From the NCBI GenBank assembly GCA_003712165.1, contig RHLH01000001.1:1395575-1459574 (forward strand): a DNA stretch of 64,000 nt, given 5' to 3'. The notes under the pieces were generated by a model. It had not been told where the DNA came from. It searched no databases and saw only the letters and a program-made list of their open reading frames with translations. Positions 36,273 to 44,690 of the stretch are shown in pieces. The position numbers and the translations under genes were made by a program. Numbering within the stretch: the stretch's first letter is position 1; each line of letters opens with the position of its first letter. The DNA is from Phycisphaera sp. (GTDB lineage Bacteria > Planctomycetota > Phycisphaerae > Phycisphaerales > UBA1924).

Positions 36273-37667
36273 CTAAGCCGCCATCTGGACGTGCTTAGGT
36301 TCTTCAAGCCTGCTTCGGATTTCACAAAGCTCGGCTTCGACAGCAGCGAATGCATCCACAATAGCAGGATCAAAGTGTGAGCCGGAGGATTCGGTGATGA
36401 TGCTTCGAACCTTCTCGATTGGCATCGCTGGCTTGTACACACGAGGTGACATAAGGGCGTCATACACATCGGCGACCGCGGTGATTCTCGCTGACAGAGG
36501 GATCTGATTACCTTGAATGCCAGTTGGGTACCCGCTGCCATCCCACCGCTCGTGATGGAACAACGCGATCTCCGCTGCCATCTGGACAAGGGGATCATTA
36601 TCAATCTCGTGGTGTACTTTGATAAGCGTGTCTGCTCCAAAGCTCGGATGGGACTTGATGATCCTAAACTCGTCATCAGTGAGTTTGCCGGGTTTCCGAA
36701 GTATTGCGTCAGGCACGCCAACCTTCCCGATATCGTGTAGCATCGAAGCGAGCCGCAGCCTTTCAATCCACTGCTCATCGATCTCTTCAAATTGATCCTG
36801 GAGATGGCGAGCGAGGACCACCGAGTACTCACTAATACGGACGACGTGCTGACCGGTCTCGTTGTCGCGATAGTCTGCGAGCGTAGCAAGCGCCGTAACG
36901 ATCGCTTTCCTTGACTGCCTGACTTCGAGGGTTCGGTGCTCGATCTTACTTTCGAGATCTGCATTCCAGCGGCGCAATGATCGAGAATGCCCACGGATGA
37001 AGAGAATGCCGATACCGACGGTCAGAATCAAAATCGGCGTTGCGGCAGCCCCCATCTGAATGAGCAATCCTGAAGTGACTTGCTCGGAGGCAGCCGAAAG
37101 TCCTGATACAGGCTGATGCACAAGAAGGCGTGCGCCCGATTCGGTAAGCATTTGGGTTGCCACATAGTGCTTCCCATCTACAGAAAAATCGGCGACACCA
37201 ACTTGAACATCATCGCTGCCAATATCATTGATTGAGACTGCTTCGTCACTGTCCGTGGGCGTGATCAGACGGCTGCCAAGATTGATCTCTCGCAGTGACG
37301 GGTCGTGTTCCATATCGGGGTGGCATGCAATTGCCCCAGACTCATCGAGGATGCACGCAAATCCTCCAGATCCGAACTCGACGCTTTCAACTAGTTTCTG
37401 CGCACGCTGCCATGCGGCATCGGTTGCATCAAACTTACTCGGCAACTCACCAATCGCACTGACTAAGCTCTCCGCCACTCGTCGATTGTTATCGATGATG
37501 ACCTCGTCAACACTCTCGGCAATGCGTTCGTGCGTCGCGTTGTAAACAAAGAACCAGCCAATCACCAGTGCAATGCACTGGGCGATCGCAAAGGCTGCGA
37601 GAATCACAAATGAGTTTCGAAGAGGCTTGTCTATCATGTGGGTTATGTCGTCCTGGTCTAGCGTCAT
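36273..37667 (-). CDS. Membrane HD-GYP cyclic-di-GMP phosphodiesterase
   Basis: 464 residues. One membrane helix at about 18-42 and a second at about 203-225 bracket an extracytoplasmic sensor of about 160 residues (cache-like). A helical linker follows. The C-terminal HD-GYP domain has H-D-I-G-K-V-G-V-P-D at 311-320, F-H-H-E-R-W-D-G-S-G-Y-P at 370-381 and A-D-V-Y-D-A-L, so the metal-binding and GYP residues are present. It should hydrolyse cyclic di-GMP in the cytoplasm in response to an outside signal. No partner gene sits next to it. The start at 37667 is supported only weakly. Confidence 0.93.
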   Translation of the reverse strand: MTLDQDDITHMIDKPLRNSFVILAAFAIAQCIALVIGWFFVYNATHERIAESVDEVIIDNNRRVAESLVSAIGELPSKFDATDAAWQRAQKLVESVEFGSGGFACILDESGAIACHPDMEHDPSLREINLGSRLITPTDSDEAVSINDIGSDDVQVGVADFSVDGKHYVATQMLTESGARLLVHQPVSGLSAASEQVTSGLLIQMGAAATPILILTVGIGILFIRGHSRSLRRWNADLESKIEHRTLEVRQSRKAIVTALATLADYRDNETGQHVVRISEYSVVLARHLQDQFEEIDEQWIERLRLASMLHDIGKVGVPDAILRKPGKLTDDEFRIIKSHPSFGADTLIKVHHEIDNDPLVQMAAEIALFHHERWDGSGYPTGIQGNQIPLSARITAVADVYDALMSPRVYKPAMPIEKVRSIITESSGSHFDPAIVDAFAAVEAELCEIRSRLEEPKHVQMAA

Positions 37668-37990
37668 CTCCGCGCGGAACGGCGCGGCTCAAAATGGGAC
37701 ATTCTTGACCGATTACTACAGGCCACACAATTGATACACACTGCAGCGCAGGAGTGATGTTGGGGTTCCGGGGTGTAGCGGAGCAGGCCTCTGAGGAGGC
37801 CGTTTCGGGTGTTGGTGGTCGATATACCGATCACTCAATAGCAGTATCTCGGCTCGGTTGTTCGACGGTTACATCCGGTACCGTGTGCGTAGATATGTGA
37901 ATCGGAGTGTATGGAGGAGCTTCGCCACAGGCACAAGTAATGATCGGAGCGATCACCTGAAGGAACAACACTCCGGGGACACGTCCGAAC
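37668..37990. other. Spacer between HD-GYP gene and PEP-CTERM-like gene
   Basis: No gene seen. A small hairpin GGCCTC-TGAG-GAGGCC at 37786-37801 could mark the end of the transcript of the minus-strand PEP-CTERM-like gene. Confidence 0.35.
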
Positions 37991-38686
37991 TTAGATGCGC
38001 CGTCGTCGCCTACCGCACCAGACTGCGCCACAGCCGACCAAGGCGCATGTCGCGGGTGTCGGCACAGGCGTTCCAATGGCCCTGATAGCGAATGCGCCCT
38101 GGATCGGTACGAACGGGCCGTCCATGCGCTGCACGAAACCGGAGGACGCAAGGTCGTCTTCCGGGATGTCGCTGTCGTAGAAGAACCACGATCGGTCGGC
38201 TCGCCCGTCCGGGTCGAACCGTCCCGGAGACGGGTAATCTGGGTTGTCAGGTGCTCCCGTGAGCTCGGCGAGGTGCCCGATTGCCACGAAGAACCCTCCC
38301 GAGACGAGCGTCGGATCGATAGATACCTCGTTGAAATCGAAGCCGAGATCTTCTCCGATTGCAGTAGTGCTGAAAACGGGCGTTGCGTTCGTCGGGTCGG
38401 CATCATTGTCCGGGTCATCGAAGATCCAGATCGACACGGTCGGATCGGCCGAAAGCTCGCCGAGGCCGAATGTCACCTGGTTGATGAGCTCGGCTTCGCC
38501 CTCGGTGAAGAAGTAGTTGCCCCACAGCATGTCGATATCACCGAACTCGGCGAACGAGCTAGGCGGGCCGAACGTCACGTTCGAGATTCCGTCGTCGTAT
38601 CTGTGAACAACGTCCCCGGCTGCGATCGGTGATAGAGCCAGCGATTGGCCGCTCAGGGCAGCGATCACGATTCGATTCGTTGTCAT
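37991..38686 (-). CDS. Secreted protein with PEP-CTERM-like tail
   Basis: 231 residues. N-terminal signal-like stretch (I-V-I-A-A-L-S-G-Q-S-L-A-L-S-P-I-A-A-G). The body is acidic and beta-rich. The C-terminus has P-V-P-T-P-A-T-C, a short hydrophobic run and R-R-R-R-R, a PEP-CTERM-like sorting tail with P-T-P instead of P-E-P. Such tails direct proteins to an exosortase-type system. Function unknown. Confidence 0.8.
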   Translation of the reverse strand: MTTNRIVIAALSGQSLALSPIAAGDVVHRYDDGISNVTFGPPSSFAEFGDIDMLWGNYFFTEGEAELINQVTFGLGELSADPTVSIWIFDDPDNDADPTNATPVFSTTAIGEDLGFDFNEVSIDPTLVSGGFFVAIGHLAELTGAPDNPDYPSPGRFDPDGRADRSWFFYDSDIPEDDLASSGFVQRMDGPFVPIQGAFAIRAIGTPVPTPATCALVGCGAVWCGRRRRRI

Positions 38687-39033
38687 TGAATCTCTCTTTC
38701 TAGCTTCACCGGCGGCATGGATAACACATCATGCCTGCTCCTATGAGTCGGTGTCGTCGACTCTAGGCAATAGGTTCGCAGCCGGTGTGCGCATAATTAT
38801 TAATGAGCGAGTGCGATTCTAGCTTCGGCTTTAAGTAGCCCAGTTTACCGTGCTGAGAAAGCTGCACCCGCACTCCGGCACTAATGCGGGAGGTGTTGGG
38901 TAATTTCTATAAATTCTAAAGAAGGTATGGAATGCTGATGCTGTCTCCGATGTTTTGACCTGCACATCCACTATCTACGTACGCCCAGCTCGTGGTGAGC
39001 GTGCAACTGCAACCTGCAGAAGGAGAGGTTCTG
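38687..39033. other. Divergent promoter region between two sorted-protein genes
   Basis: About 350 bases between the PEP-CTERM-like gene (minus) and the spondin-like gene (plus). Both promoters are expected here; part is AT-rich. No gene seen. Confidence 0.35.
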
Positions 39034-39837
39034 ATGTTAGCCAAGCACATCACGGTTATTGGTGCGCTCGTCGCCGCGAGTTCTACTGTTCAGGCGCAGG
39101 ATATCTCGATTACGATCGAGAACCTGCAGCACGACGGCGGTTTCTTTTTTACGCCCTTCTGGGTCGGTGTCCATGATGGTTCGTTCGACACGTACTCGGG
39201 CGGTGAGCCGTCTTCGAACTTTCCTGGGCTCGAGGCTCTCGCCGAGGAAGGGGACACGGGGCCGTTTAGCACCTCGTTCGCGAGTATCACCGGCGGCGTG
39301 GGGCGGGACACCACGATCCTAGAGATGGGCGGCGATGGCCATCCGACTCTCGCGCCGGGCGAGTCCGCCTCCGCCGTCCTCGACGTCAGCGACCCGCTCA
39401 CGAACCGGTACTTCAGCTACGCCTCGATGATCATCCCTTCAAACGACCTCTTTGTCGCAAACGGGAACCCGTTCGCGCACGAGTTGTTCGACGCAGGCGG
39501 CAACTTCAACGGCCCTGTGGAGATACTCATCTTCGGCCGCGACGTGGTCGACAACGGGACCGAGGTTAACGATGCGTTCGGCGGGGCGGCGTTTAGCGCC
39601 AACGGGGGTGCCGGGGTCGACGAGAACGGCCTGCTCCGTGATTTCTTCACCGATCTCGGGCCGGACTCGCAGTACCTCGCCTCGTTCATCGGCTCAGACA
39701 CCGCAACGGGCGACACGATCACGGCCGCCTTCAGCCCAGACAAGGCAATCGCCCGCATCACGGTTGTTCCCGCGCCCGGCGCGATCGGGATTCTGGCCGG
39801 TGGCATCTTGATCGGAGCTCGCCGCAGGCGACGCTAA
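39034..39837 (+). CDS. Spondin-like secreted protein with PEP-CTERM-like tail
   Basis: 267 residues from ATG 39034 (AGGAG upstream). Signal peptide ending V-Q-A-Q. The body opens with I-T-I-E-N-L and F-F-F-T-P-F-W-V-G-V-H, and continues with G-E-S-A-S-A-V-L-D-V and F-S-Y-A-S-M-I-I-P-S-N-D-L-F-V-A-N, the standard pattern of bacterial spondin N domains. The C-terminus has V-V-P-A-P-G-A-I, a hydrophobic run and R-R-R-R-R. It should be exported and sorted to the surface. Confidence 0.9.
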   Translation: MLAKHITVIGALVAASSTVQAQDISITIENLQHDGGFFFTPFWVGVHDGSFDTYSGGEPSSNFPGLEALAEEGDTGPFSTSFASITGGVGRDTTILEMGGDGHPTLAPGESASAVLDVSDPLTNRYFSYASMIIPSNDLFVANGNPFAHELFDAGGNFNGPVEILIFGRDVVDNGTEVNDAFGGAAFSANGGAGVDENGLLRDFFTDLGPDSQYLASFIGSDTATGDTITAAFSPDKAIARITVVPAPGAIGILAGGILIGARRRRR

Positions 39838-39867
39838 GTTTGATTACCAGTGAATTCCTCATGTAGG

Positions 39868-39897
39868 GCGGCGGGCAGAAGCGTTTCTGCTCGCCGC
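39868..39897 (+). terminator. Long hairpin after the spondin-like gene
   Basis: Thirteen-base arms with one G-T pair (GCGGCGGGCAGAA / TTCTGCTCGCCGC) and a four-base loop, 30 bases after the stop. The T-run is weak. Confidence 0.65.
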
Positions 39898-39941
39898 TCT
39901 GCTTTATGACGCACCAACACATGAATGGTTGGCTCTATATG

Positions 39942-40262
39942 TTTGGTTTCAAACTTGGGCAGCACTGATACCGCCTTGTTTTTAGGGGTTTCAAATTCTC
40001 ATCCGCCCTATTTAGAGTATCTGAGAGCGGTTGCTTGAGTCATACGGCTTTGCGCTCGTATGACATGAGCACTCCGCCGAGTCTCGACTTCATGACGATC
40101 TTACCTTCTTTGGGCGGTGGATGCCTGGGCTTGATGGTCCGGTTCTCGATTCCCTGGTGCGGCCGGTCATTGTGGTAATATTCAAGGTACTTTTTGATCA
40201 AGTGATCGAGGTGGCTTTCGCTGAAGCATACGAAGTAATCGAGACACTCGTCTTGATTGAGA
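39942..40262 (-). repeat. IS-tail family copy with transposase C-terminal remnant
   Basis: TTTGGTTTCAAACT, then TTTTTAGGGGTTTC, then on the minus strand the tail D-E-C-L-D-Y-F-V-C-F, H-N-D-R-P-H-Q-G-I-E-N-R and M-K-S-R-L-G-G-V-L. The catalytic core is missing. Lies directly between a plus-strand gene's terminator and the second kinase gene. Confidence 0.75.
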
Positions 40263-40314
40263 GGCAATCCGAACCGAGTCAGCCTTGCCCATTCTTCGTT
40301 GTCTCGTCATAGCA

Positions 40315-42939
40315 TTAATTATCTATTGCGAGCTCTACCTGAATAAGCCAATGCTCAGCGAGAGCGAGCCATGGATATGTTGGCTCGTGAGTCACTCTGA
40401 GCTTGGCTATAGCTTGGCCTAGAAGCTCTTTTGCCCGAGCAGGATTTCCGCAAGCAAGAGCGTGTCGTCCAGCGGCGTACTCGAATATTTCAGCAAGCCT
40501 AGGTGAAAGCTTTGATTCTGGTGTTAATCGGTCGCCTACCCGGCCCAGCAGCAAACCTGCTTCTTCGGTGTTATCATTCTCGATATGGACAAGAGCCTGC
40601 ACAACTGCAGATTCACACCAAGACATTCTATGGGTATGGATATCTTCACCGAAATACTCAAGGGCCTTGGCTGCCAGTGCATCGGCTTCATCATACTTTC
40701 CAGCGAGATATAGGCACCGCGCAAGAGTCACCTCGCTCTCGGCAAGACGAGGATAATCTGAGCTGAGTTTGTCCTTGTAATGCGCTAATGCCTGCCGAAG
40801 ATAGTGCAGGGCCTCGCCGGTCTTTCCTTGATCACGGAGGCAGACACCGAGGCTCTGGATGCAAGCAACGCGATCAAATGGGTAAGGATCCCCCGCTGCG
40901 AGATAGAGTTCGATCGCATCACTGAACGCTTGTGCTGCGCCGTTATACTTCCTGTCGAGATACCGCAGGCTTCCCAGATCGCGGAACGCAGCCGCTCGCT
41001 GGGCATGGAGTGCCGTTTCATGAGAGGCTGAGGCCGTATTGGTGCGCGCAATGAAATCTTGTATAAATCGTTCGCACCGGTCCAGCTCGCCCATGCTCCG
41101 TAAGCGTCGCCATGGAGGATAACGGACACGGCTTTGCAGGCTGCACTGTATATACAGTGACATGTACTGTTCGTACGCCGTGTTGTCGTCTTCCATCAAA
41201 GCACAGCACACCAAGATCCCGTATACGCGGGTGTGTGCGTGTGGAGCGCCGCTTAGCTCATCAAGGGGCGATAGCTGCTCAAGCCTATTTTTAGCTAATT
41301 CTAGCGACTCGGTGGTTCTACGTAGTTGTAACAAGAGTGTAGAGATATTTGTTAGCATCGATCCATCCGACGCTTCTGCGCTCTCTAACGCGATATCGAG
41401 GGCTCTCGAAGCCTTGCTCTCTTGTCCAAGATTGAGGTGTGCCTTCGCTTTATACGTGTAAACCACAGTGAGATGATCCGCACCGACTCGGGTGACGGAG
41501 GCTGATATGGCGTCCGATGCGCGCTGTGTTAGTGCGAGTAGATCCGGCCATCGGTGCCACGATGAATAGAATTGGAATAAGCTTCTGAGTTCGTTGACTG
41601 GCAGCTGTAGAAGCGAAGCGGATTGATATCTCGTCAAGAGTTCTTCCGCTTCTAACGGCGATCCGTCTTTGTTTATCGCACGAGCCAAAGCACCGATCTG
41701 TTCCAAGTCGGTACTGGACTTTGAGTGGGTTGTACTCTGCAGGAGCCAGAAGCCAATGAACAGGATTCCGAGCGCAGCACACAGCGTGACCAGTGCAGGA
41801 CGCTTCCGGCTGAAACGGAGTGCGTGGCGGTAAACAGTGTGATGGAGCTGTACGAGTGGTAACCGCATCCGAGTAGGCGGTCGCCCGTCTCGGATGCGCT
41901 CGAGTTCCTGCACCAACTCAGTAGCTGATTGGTACCTATCGGCAGGGTTAAGACAAAGAGCACGTCTGATTAGTCTCGTGAGATCATGGCAATCGACACC
42001 TGGCGTGGCTCGGATCCGAGGAATCGACACTGTACTCACAGTCTTCATGGCCTGTCCAACGGTCTGCCCTTTGAGTTTGTAAGGAACGCTTCCAGCGAGC
42101 ATCTCGTACATAACGAGACCAAACGAGTACAGGTCGGAGCGATGGTCGATTGGCCAGCTTCCGACCCCGAGCTGCTCGGGGCTCATGTACTGGAGTGTCC
42201 CGGCCCAGTCCCACGTGCACTGCTCGGCACCGAATGTGCGGTTATTGATACTCCTGGCCATACCAAAGTCGAGGATGCGCGGCATCCCATCGGGGCACAC
42301 GAGAATATTCGACGGCTTGAGATCGCCGTGTACAACTCCCTTGGAATGGATACTCGATATTCCCTCGCCTACACGAGTGAGGACAGCAAGGCGTTCCCGA
42401 AGCGGCATCGAGGGTGCTGTATCGGAGATCGGAATGCCATCTACTAGTTCGAGCACCAGATAGGGTTGAGACCCAAAGCCAAGGTCTGTGTGTCCGTAGG
42501 CGTAGATCTTCGTGACATATTGGTGATCGCACCGGCCGATCGCTTCGGCTTCTTGCAAGAAACGCGCGATGGTTTGGTTTGAACACAAAGCGGGATGGAG
42601 CAGTTTCATCGCTGCGCGTTGGTTCTTGCCCCACTCGATCTCGAAGACTATTCCCATCCCGCCCGCCCCAAGACGTCGGATAACACGGTGCCCGTCAATG
42701 GATTCCGGGGTAGTTAACGAGTCGGGATTGCCCCAAGCCTTCTGCGCCAATTCACGGAGATCAGAGATTACAAATGAGCTATCCGGTATCGCTTGCTGAT
42801 CAGCGACAAGGAGCTGCTGCATCTCGGCCCAAAGCTGGTGATCTTCTGTAGTGAGCTCTTTGAGCAGCAATTGACGCCGAGCGGGATCGGCATTCAACAA
42901 TTGTTCGAAGAGGTCGCGTTTGGTTGGCTTGGATTGCAT
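40315..42939 (-). CDS. Ser/Thr protein kinase with TPR-like tail (cassette 2)
   Basis: 874 residues from ATG 42939. An N-terminal ~80-residue helical region is followed by the kinase domain: G-A-G-G-M-G at 91-96, A-A-M-K with Lys 112, H-G-D-L-K-P-S-N at 204-211 and D-F-G at 224-226, so the catalytic-loop Arg is replaced by Gly (non-RD type). A hydrophobic helix follows near 400. The C-terminal half has TPR-like helices (A-H-L-N-L-G-Q-E-S-K-A, L-R-D-Q-G-K-T-G-E-A-L-H-Y-L). The gene overlaps the preceding sigma factor gene by 46 bases. Activity is likely, since other kinases with this change are active, but it is not proven. Confidence 0.92.
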   Translation of the reverse strand: MQSKPTKRDLFEQLLNADPARRQLLLKELTTEDHQLWAEMQQLLVADQQAIPDSSFVISDLRELAQKAWGNPDSLTTPESIDGHRVIRRLGAGGMGIVFEIEWGKNQRAAMKLLHPALCSNQTIARFLQEAEAIGRCDHQYVTKIYAYGHTDLGFGSQPYLVLELVDGIPISDTAPSMPLRERLAVLTRVGEGISSIHSKGVVHGDLKPSNILVCPDGMPRILDFGMARSINNRTFGAEQCTWDWAGTLQYMSPEQLGVGSWPIDHRSDLYSFGLVMYEMLAGSVPYKLKGQTVGQAMKTVSTVSIPRIRATPGVDCHDLTRLIRRALCLNPADRYQSATELVQELERIRDGRPPTRMRLPLVQLHHTVYRHALRFSRKRPALVTLCAALGILFIGFWLLQSTTHSKSSTDLEQIGALARAINKDGSPLEAEELLTRYQSASLLQLPVNELRSLFQFYSSWHRWPDLLALTQRASDAISASVTRVGADHLTVVYTYKAKAHLNLGQESKASRALDIALESAEASDGSMLTNISTLLLQLRRTTESLELAKNRLEQLSPLDELSGAPHAHTRVYGILVCCALMEDDNTAYEQYMSLYIQCSLQSRVRYPPWRRLRSMGELDRCERFIQDFIARTNTASASHETALHAQRAAAFRDLGSLRYLDRKYNGAAQAFSDAIELYLAAGDPYPFDRVACIQSLGVCLRDQGKTGEALHYLRQALAHYKDKLSSDYPRLAESEVTLARCLYLAGKYDEADALAAKALEYFGEDIHTHRMSWCESAVVQALVHIENDNTEEAGLLLGRVGDRLTPESKLSPRLAEIFEYAAGRHALACGNPARAKELLGQAIAKLRVTHEPTYPWLALAEHWLIQVELAIDN

Positions 42940-43487
42940 GTCTCCCCTGTGAGTGTACTCTGTAGATAGGCTCGTGCGAAGCGCCAATCAAAGTCAACAG
43001 TGCGTCGTGAGATTCCGAGCAGGGTAGCAATCTGGTGGAGCGGCATCCCGGCAAACACACGGTAGAGCGCTACTCTGGAGGCTCTTTCGTGCTCTGCTGC
43101 GAGGCTCTTCAATGCTTCGTCGAGTTCAAGAATTGATATGTCTAACGATTGCCCGGCTGAGTATTCATCGATCTGGATACAAAGCCGGTTTGATCTGCGC
43201 GCTCGCTTTCGTGCGTGGTCGATCAGCACACGCCGCATGGCTTGGGCTGCCGCCGCAAAGAAGTAGGCCTCACCTCGTTTGGTATCTGCGGGGGACCTCT
43301 TGAGAGACAGATAGACCTCGTGTACAAGTGCCGTCGGGGACAGCGTGTGATCGATCGGCTCCCTGTACCACCAGCTCGCGGCGAGAGATCGTAGCTGGGC
43401 GTAGATCAGCGTGAAGTGTTCATTCTCTGCAGCCTCGCTATTGCTCGGGCAGGAACGTTGTTGAGGTATATCCAAACTAGTGCTCAC
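42894..43487 (-). CDS. ECF-like sigma factor of the TIGR02999 style (cassette 2)
   Basis: 197 residues. Region 2: L-R-S-L-A-A-S-W-W, then S-P-T-A-L-V-H-E-V-Y-L and Y-F-F-A-A-A-A-Q-A-M-R-R-V-L-I-D-H-A-R, the hallmark of the planctomycete/acidobacterial TIGR02999 group. Region 4: P-L-H-Q-I-A-T-L-L-G-I-S-R-R-T-V-D-F-D-W-R-F-A. It differs in type from the sigma factors of cassettes 1 and 3, which resemble each other. Confidence 0.9.
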   Translation of the reverse strand: MSTSLDIPQQRSCPSNSEAAENEHFTLIYAQLRSLAASWWYREPIDHTLSPTALVHEVYLSLKRSPADTKRGEAYFFAAAAQAMRRVLIDHARKRARRSNRLCIQIDEYSAGQSLDISILELDEALKSLAAEHERASRVALYRVFAGMPLHQIATLLGISRRTVDFDWRFARAYLQSTLTGETCNPSQPNATSSNNC

Positions 43488-43626
43488 GTATCACACCTCA
43501 AAATCCCGTGGTCTCATGGTCTATTCGTTTGGAGTGCTAAACCGGTTCAGGTTATTACAGTCACATTTAGCTATGCAGTAATACCTTGCGCCCAGCCTCT
43601 CAGGATTTAGTCCATCAGCTATGCGG

Positions 43627-44070
43627 CTATGTTGCTAGATGGTGCAACTGAGAAGGTAGGTCCTCTACGACCGGCGAGAGCAGGAAACGATACTCGATGA
43701 GCATCGTGTTGTAATTTCCGATTGCAGTTGGTAAGGTGGGATCTGAGGTGTCAATGCAGATCAGGCCGTCGGTTGTCAGCAAATAGGCAATCGCAATTGC
43801 CACTGTGACCCATAGGGCGCTCTCATCTGATGAGTACTGGCCAACCAAATCCGATGAAGTTGGGGCGTTAGCATCAAATATATCCAATCCATTAAACGAT
43901 CCAAACACAGCGGTGTATAGAAGGCGATCATTATATTCGGGAGAGTATAAAGTGTTGCCGTCTTGAGAGATATTACCGAGTGTTGCGGTGTTGCACGACT
44001 GCGAGTAAGCGGCCTGCGAACAAATAGCAACCCAAAGTGCTGCTTGGATGCAGGCAATCTTGTTAGGCAT
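43627..44070 (-). pseudogene. Truncated secreted LVIVD-type protein
   Basis: Starts with a signal peptide (C-I-Q-A-A-L-W-V-A-I-C-S-Q-A-A-Y-S-Q) and contains two blades of an LVIVD-like propeller (G-L-D-I-F-D-A-N-A-P and G-L-I-C-I-D-T-S-D-P-T-L-P). The frame then ends after ~147 residues with an unrelated tail, whereas intact members have many more blades. Probably a decayed gene. Confidence 0.55.
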
Positions 44071-44088
44071 ATGATCACTGACTAGCAA

Positions 44089-44690
44089 AATGATACCTTG
44101 GCATTACTTCAGATGCCATGGGTTCCAGGTAGTTCCCAAAAGTAGATACATTTTGAGATTCAACTCACGCTACTGATGCATTGGAACTACTTGTCATTGG
44201 GAGTGTTCAATCCTCATCTGCCTTGTTTGCAGTATCTATGAGATTGATTGAGATAGGTTGGCTCGGCCGAATATCCCGTTATCGCAATGAAGTGCTGGCT
44301 TACCAAATGCGTCCATTGCGCCGCATTACTGCACTGCCTGTGGCGACACCCAGCAGCACTCTAGTTTCCAGGCTTGTTGTATAGCATCGTGTCACTTGTA
44401 GTGGCGATATGGCGTACCGAGAAATCGAGGTTCATGTCAACGGATTATCCAACACAACACTCTTGATTCTAAGAAAAATAGTTTTATTTCCCAACTCGTT
44501 GCGCAATCCGAATCGGGACTTCGCAGAAGTCTTTGGAGGGTTGCTCTGGGTAGTGAAGCCATTTCTCGAGAGGAGGTGAGTAAAGCCGTAGTGGCACCCG
44601 TGCTTTGGGCTACTCTCTGTCATTTTCACATGAATAGTACGTTGGTGAGGCCGTTGGAGGTCACTGTCCTCGGCGGCGAGGAGGATACCC
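44089..44690. other. Spacer with a weak IS-tail copy
   Basis: At about 44205-44260 a stretch GTTCAATCCTCATCTGCC, then GCAGTATCTATGAGA, resembles the TTTCATATTCTCATCCGCC and GGAGCATCTGAGA segment of the IS tails. A second AGGAGG at 44571 is not followed by a usable frame. No gene seen. Confidence 0.35.
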